Shown here: piece by piece, positions 60,680 through 64,000 of the stretch
Position numbering within the stretch: position 1 is the first letter of the stretch
Layout of the letters: each line of letters begins with the position of its first letter
Assembly (NCBI GenBank): GCA_947628305.1
Contig: CANQZG010000001.1
Coordinates: 1 to 64,000, forward strand
DNA length: 64,000 nucleotides
From: an uncultured Muribaculaceae bacterium
Lineage (GTDB): Bacteria > Bacteroidota > Bacteroidia > Bacteroidales > Muribaculaceae
Direction: 5' to 3'
Position numbers and translations under genes: made by a program
The notes under the pieces: generated by a model
Told to the model about the DNA's origin: nothing
Seen by the model: only the letters and a program-made list of their open reading frames with translations
Database searches by the model: none

Positions 60680-60712
60680 AAGTCCCGGCAGGGTCAATGC
60701 CTGTCGGGACTT
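60680..60712. terminator. Terminator after the M56 sensor gene, possibly two-way
   Basis: AAGTCCCGGCAGG and CCTGTCGGGACTT form an imperfect stem with a 7-base loop, followed on the plus strand by CGTGTTTTT. On the minus strand the stem is followed by AAAGCTTTTATT, so it may also end the candidate RNA at 60.7-60.9 kb. Confidence 0.7.
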
Positions 60713-60759
60713 CGTGTTTTTGGTTACTCGATTTAAGTGTCCTATAGCTAATATTCGTA

Positions 60760-60923
60760 ATTGTGTTAATGATTAGGTTTCTTCTATTCCTTGATTTCAG
60801 ATAACGGTTATATAACTTCCGAAGACCGGGGTCTCCGTTATGGGTAGTTGTTATATAAACAAGAGTGTATTAATAGCAAATAGTCTTATGATAGGTTAAT
60901 CTTTATCGTAACATTTGTACTTA
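60760..60923 (-). ncRNA. Candidate structured small RNA (6S-like?)
   Basis: A consensus promoter (60961-60930) points into a stretch without an open frame. The predicted transcript can fold into a rod: TGTTA/TAACA (60913-60909 with 60768-60764), GATTA/TAATC (60901-60897 with 60775-60771), CTATT/AATAG, CTTG/CAAG, and TTATATAAC/GTTATATAA (60858-60850 with 60816-60808), topped by GAGAC/GTCTT. ATAACGG and CCGTTAT offer a competing pairing. About 160 nt with bulged rod form recalls 6S RNA, but this is a hypothesis. The 3' end is uncertain and may extend to the hairpin at 60712-60680. Confidence 0.5.
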
Positions 60924-60929
60924 CGTGTG

Positions 60930-60961
60930 CAAATGTAAGGGTGTTTTTTTGCAACGCCAAA
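60930..60961 (-). promoter_or_regulatory. Promoter for the candidate small RNA
   Basis: On the minus strand TTTG (60961-60958), a 20-bp spacer and TACATTTG (60937-60930) match the Bacteroidetes consensus exactly, although no protein gene lies downstream for 370 bp. Confidence 0.7.
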
Positions 60962-61133
60962 ACGTTTTACATTTTTTCATACATAACCGCACATTTTTAA
61001 CATTTGAAAGCAAAATTTTCACTTTGAAACAACACAATTATGAGATGAAACAAAACTACCCGTAAAAATTCCGTTAACACTTTACATTTACCGACAAATC
61101 GAAAACACAAAAACATCACCCAACAGGCCCGAT

Positions 61134-61181
61134 ACAAAAAAACGCCACCGGATATACCCTTTAAAGGTATTTCCGGCGGTG
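61134..61181 (-). terminator. Terminator of the ettA operon
   Basis: On the minus strand CACCGCCGGAAATACC and GGGTATATCCGGTGGCG form a strong stem around TTTAAA, followed by seven T. It lies about 300 bp past the ettA stop, after element B, which is therefore transcribed in the 3' UTR. Confidence 0.8.
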
Positions 61182-61207
61182 AATATTTTGAGTAAGACTA
61201 TTATCTT

Positions 61208-61477
61208 AGAGTCTGTCTTGATTTAACAGTCAAATTTTTATAGGCAGGTTTCGAGACAGTTCCGAGTCTCCGAGCGAAGAATGTATCGAGATACATGACG
61301 AGCGAGAGACTCGGAAATGTCCGGAAGATGCCGTCAAGGAGTCCATCGGGCGGTCTCTTGGACGCTTTTGTCCCTTTGCCTCGGTCACGATGCCCGCATC
61401 GCTCCCTCGGCTGCATGGACAAAATCATCCCAAGACTCCGCATAAAAATTTCTGACTGTTAATTCAAGACAGACTCT
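61208..61477. repeat. Long inverted-repeat element B (270 bp)
   Basis: Arms of about 36 bp (61208-61242, beginning AGAGTCTGTCTTGA, and 61441-61477, ending TCAAGACAGACTCT) are near-perfect inverted copies. The right arm meets the ettA stop codon. Inside are GTATCGAGATAC and GATGCCCGCATC hairpins and a block shared in order with element A (25.3 kb). No gene is encoded. Confidence 0.8.
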
Positions 61478-63162
61478 TATTCCATCAGCTTGCGATAGCG
61501 GCGACGAGGCAATTCCTTACCACCGTTCTGCGCACGCTTGTAATCCTCGTAATCGCTGTATGAGCCTTCGTAGAACACTACTTTCCCGTCACCCTCGAAC
61601 GACAGGATGTGGGTACAAATCCTGTCGAGAAACCAACGGTCGTGGCTCACGACAACGGCACACCCGGCAAAATCATCGAGACCCTCCTCAAGGGCGCGGA
61701 GTGTGTTGACATCAATGTCGTTGGTCGGTTCGTCAAGAAGCAGCACATTCCCCTCCTCTTTCAATGCCATGGCGAGATGGAGACGGTTACGCTCCCCGCC
61801 TGAAAGGACACCGATTTTCTTCTCCTGGTCGGCACCGGCAAAATTAAATTTTGACAGATAGGCGCGGGCATTCACATCCCTTCCGCCCATCCTGAAACTA
61901 TCCACGCCTTGCGAAATCACCTCATATACCGATTTCTCCGGAAGCAGGTCATGGTGGGTCTGGTCAACGTAAGCGACCTTGACAGTCTCCCCCACTTCAA
62001 AGCTACCGGCATCAGGTGTCTGTTGCCCCATAATCAGACGGAACAGCGTTGTCTTCCCTGCGCCATTCGGGCCTATAACCCCGACAATACCGTTGGGGGG
62101 TAACGAAAAATCGAGGTTCTCAAACAGCTTCTTATTGCCGAACGATTTTGCAAGCCCCTTGGCCTCTATTACCTTGTTACCAAGCCGGGGGCCGTTGGGG
62201 ATGAAAATCTCAAGCCGTTCCTCCTTCTGTTTCTGGTCCTCGTTCAATAGCCGGTTATAGGATGACAGACGAGCCTTGCCCTTGGCCTGGCGGGCCTTTG
62301 GTGCCATACGCACCCACTCAAGCTCTCGTTCAAGGGTCTTGCGCCGCTTGCTCGCCTGTTTCTCCTCCATTGCCATACGCTTGGTCTTCTGCTCAAGCCA
62401 TGACGAGTAGTTGCCCTGCCATGGAATGCCCTCGCCACGGTCAAGCTCAAGAATCCACCCTGCGACATGGTCGAGGAAATAACGGTCGTGGGTAATCGCG
62501 ATGACAGTGCCGGGATAACGCTGCAAGTGCTGCTCAAGCCAGTCGATTGACTCCGCGTCAAGGTGGTTGGTAGGCTCGTCAAGCAACAAGACATCAGGTT
62601 GCTGCAACAACAGGCGGCATAATGCCACACGACGACGCTCCCCGCCCGAAAGCGTGGAAACCTTCTGGTCGTCAGGAGGGCACTGCAACGCATCCATCGC
62701 CCGTTCAAGGCGCGAGTCGATATTCCATGCATCGGCTGCGTCCAACTTGTCCTGAATCTCGGCCTGCCGGTTGATGAGCGCATCCATCTTATCGGGGTCT
62801 TCAAGCACATCAGGGTCGCCGAAACCCTCGTTAACCCTGTCATACTCGGCGAGCAAATCCATTATCGGCTGCACACCCTCCCGCACGATTTCAATAACCG
62901 TCTTGTCGGGGTCGAGTTTAGGGTCTTGCTCAAGGTAACCGACTGTGTAACCCGGTGAGAACACGACTTCACCCTGATAGTCATTGTCAATGCCGGCGAT
63001 GATTTTAAGCAACGATGACTTTCCTGAACCGTTCAGACCGATAATACCGATTTTCGCCCCGTAAAAAAACGAGAGATAGATATTCTTCAACACTTGTTTC
63101 TGGGGAGGATAGGTCTTGCTGACCCCCACCATCGAGAATATGATTTTTTTGTCGTCAGCCAT
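61477..63162 (-). CDS. ettA: ABC-F translation factor EttA
   Basis: EttA is an energy-sensing ABC-F ATPase that binds the ribosomal E site. The 561-residue protein has two ABC domains (Walker A GLNGSGKSS and GPNGAGKTT; signatures LSGGERRRVALCRLL and LSGGERNRLHLAMAL) and the toe and arm insertions typical of EttA, beginning KIIFSMVGVSKTYPP. Its ATG overlaps the def stop by one base (TAATG). Element B begins at its stop codon. Confidence 0.95.
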   Translation of the reverse strand: MADDKKIIFSMVGVSKTYPPQKQVLKNIYLSFFYGAKIGIIGLNGSGKSSLLKIIAGIDNDYQGEVVFSPGYTVGYLEQDPKLDPDKTVIEIVREGVQPIMDLLAEYDRVNEGFGDPDVLEDPDKMDALINRQAEIQDKLDAADAWNIDSRLERAMDALQCPPDDQKVSTLSGGERRRVALCRLLLQQPDVLLLDEPTNHLDAESIDWLEQHLQRYPGTVIAITHDRYFLDHVAGWILELDRGEGIPWQGNYSSWLEQKTKRMAMEEKQASKRRKTLERELEWVRMAPKARQAKGKARLSSYNRLLNEDQKQKEERLEIFIPNGPRLGNKVIEAKGLAKSFGNKKLFENLDFSLPPNGIVGVIGPNGAGKTTLFRLIMGQQTPDAGSFEVGETVKVAYVDQTHHDLLPEKSVYEVISQGVDSFRMGGRDVNARAYLSKFNFAGADQEKKIGVLSGGERNRLHLAMALKEEGNVLLLDEPTNDIDVNTLRALEEGLDDFAGCAVVVSHDRWFLDRICTHILSFEGDGKVVFYEGSYSDYEDYKRAQNGGKELPRRRYRKLME

Positions 63163-63728
63163 TATTTTTTCTTTTTAGGCGCGTATTTTACAGGATATTC
63201 ACAACGGACGCGCCCCGATGCGATATTATTAAGTTTGTTACGTATCAACTGTTTCCTTATCGGAGATATGTGGTCAATATACATCATTCCGTCAAGATGG
63301 TCGCATTCATGCTGCACCACCCTCGACAGGAATCCCGACATCTCCTCCTCGTGAGGTTCAAAATTCTCGTCGAGCCAACGAAGCCTTATATGCTCGACCC
63401 GCGGCACATTTTCCGACAGTCCGGGCAGACTAAGGCAACCCTCGGGACGTGTGACCTTAGACCCGTCGAGTACCTCTATCTCCGGGTTAATCAACACAAG
63501 ACGACGCCCCTCGCACTCGGGATGCCCCTCTTTCAACGGGTCGGCGTCAATAACGACAATCGCATCGTTACGGCCTATCTGCGGGGCGGCAAGACCTACC
63601 CCCTCCGAGGCATACATCGTCTCAAACATGTCGTCAATCAACCCTTGCAGTCCGTCGTATGATTCGTCAATGTCGGCCGACACTTCCCTAAGGACAGGAT
63701 GGCCGTACAGATATACTGGAAGTTTCAT
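63162..63728 (-). CDS. def: Peptide deformylase
   Basis: Def removes the formyl group from new proteins' first Met. The 188-residue protein has the three motifs GVGLAAPQIG, EGCLSLPG and QHECDHLDG, the last giving the metal HExxH variant. It lies 5 bp after ruvX and overlaps ettA by one base. ruvX-def is a usual Bacteroidetes order. Confidence 0.97.
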   Translation of the reverse strand: MKLPVYLYGHPVLREVSADIDESYDGLQGLIDDMFETMYASEGVGLAAPQIGRNDAIVVIDADPLKEGHPECEGRRLVLINPEIEVLDGSKVTRPEGCLSLPGLSENVPRVEHIRLRWLDENFEPHEEEMSGFLSRVVQHECDHLDGMMYIDHISPIRKQLIRNKLNNIASGRVRCEYPVKYAPKKKK

Positions 63729-63733
63729 TACTT

Positions 63734-64000
63734 TTATAGTGTGTTATTGAATTTACGGCTTTGAAGGTAGTCGTTGAGTATTATCGTCGCCGCGATGCGG
63801 TCAACCGCGCCCTTGTCACGACGCGCCATCTTCCCCACCCCGCTGTCAATCATCGACCGATGGGCGAGCGCGGATGTAAACCGCTCGTCAAAGAACCTCA
63901 CGGGGATTGACGGCAGTTCCTTGCGCAGTCGATTGATTCCCGGCTCGATATAACGCATCGACTCCGAGGCCTCACCCCGCATGGTGGTGGGATACCCGAC
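63734..64000 (-). CDS. ruvX: Holliday junction resolvase-like YqgF/RuvX, 5' part beyond window
   Basis: The C-terminal 88 codons are present. The frame continues upstream to the window edge as VGYPTTMRGEASES, matching the YqgF pattern VGxPxxMxGxxxxS. RFFDERFTSALAHRSM and DKGAVDRIAATIILNDYL follow. An internal ATG at 63982 is not the start. YqgF-type nucleases act in rRNA maturation or junction resolution. Confidence 0.9.
   Translation of the reverse strand, partial: VGYPTTMRGEASESMRYIEPGINRLRKELPSIPVRFFDERFTSALAHRSMIDSGVGKMARRDKGAVDRIAATIILNDYLQSRKFNNTL

Noticed and set aside
61201-61443. 80-codon frame within element B
   Set aside because: It is a translation of the inverted-repeat element, not a gene; both strands and other copies give similar frames by symmetry.

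Overview
The window looks like a chromosome segment of a gut Bacteroidales bacterium, most likely of the Muribaculaceae (S24-7) type. The evidence is the recurring Bacteroidetes promoter form TTTG-N19..21-TAnnTTTG, the small Bacteroidetes-only families (DUF4293, DUF4492, DUF4249, DUF4974-type FecR), the order DUF4492-cydA-cydB, an ExbB-ExbD-ExbD-TonB operon, secreted GH51 arabinofuranosidases and moderately GC-rich coding DNA with AT-rich spacers. The family-level placement is inference; the order-level placement is well supported.

Region by region. 1-2.5 kb is an accessory edge: the terminus of an IS3-family element, a frameshifted SMR-type transporter, a MerR-like regulator and two AT-rich genes of unknown function, ending at the 3' side of tRNA-Gly. 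2.6-6.2 kb carries two secreted GH51 arabinofuranosidases. 6.3-13.3 kb has an AT-rich orphan, recJ-recQ, a MscS channel with an unusual charged insert and a clostripain-like lipoprotein. 13.7-14.7 kb has a RelE-like toxin/Xre antitoxin pair and tRNA-Leu. 14.8-17.7 kb is pyrE-SRPBCC-argH-Rieske-like lipoprotein. 18-25.3 kb holds a low-complexity secreted protein, two GNAT acetyltransferases, a C1 peptidase, NfnAB transhydrogenase and ZnuAC without its permease. 25.8-32.5 kb carries an Lrp regulator, an inositol-phosphatase-like enzyme, surE, cytochrome bd oxidase and rsgA. 32.7-36.5 kb is a YrdC/Sua5 - sugar transferase - ClC operon. 37-42.6 kb holds a Spy-like protein and an ECF sigma/mini-FecR/TonB receptor/DUF4249/beta-barrel operon whose receptor is frameshifted. 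42.7-48.8 kb has initiator tRNA, a prolyl oligopeptidase, a BamE-like lipoprotein, two metallo-beta-lactamase-fold hydrolases and a CNNM/CorC transporter. 48.8-64 kb has the TonB energising complex, PBP1A, ugd, a ThiF-like enzyme with bioB, a BlaI/BlaR1 pair whose sensor ends in a TonB domain, a likely small RNA, and ettA-def-ruvX.

The genes are mostly core metabolism and envelope functions. The ExbB/ExbD/TonB operon can energise outer-membrane receptors such as the one in the ECF sigma operon. NfnAB, cytochrome bd and the ClC channel suit a microaerophilic or anaerobic gut lifestyle. Most operons are tight, with 1-base or 4-base stop/start overlaps.

The least explained content is non-coding: two families of long inverted-repeat elements (about 270-330 bp, and 150 bp), a promoter-hairpin module shared by distant genes, a tandem 76-bp promoter-containing repeat, and a probable about 160-nt structured RNA driven by a consensus promoter at 60.9 kb. 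No CRISPR array, prophage or complete insertion sequence was seen. All functional names come from reading motifs in the translations; no database search was run.
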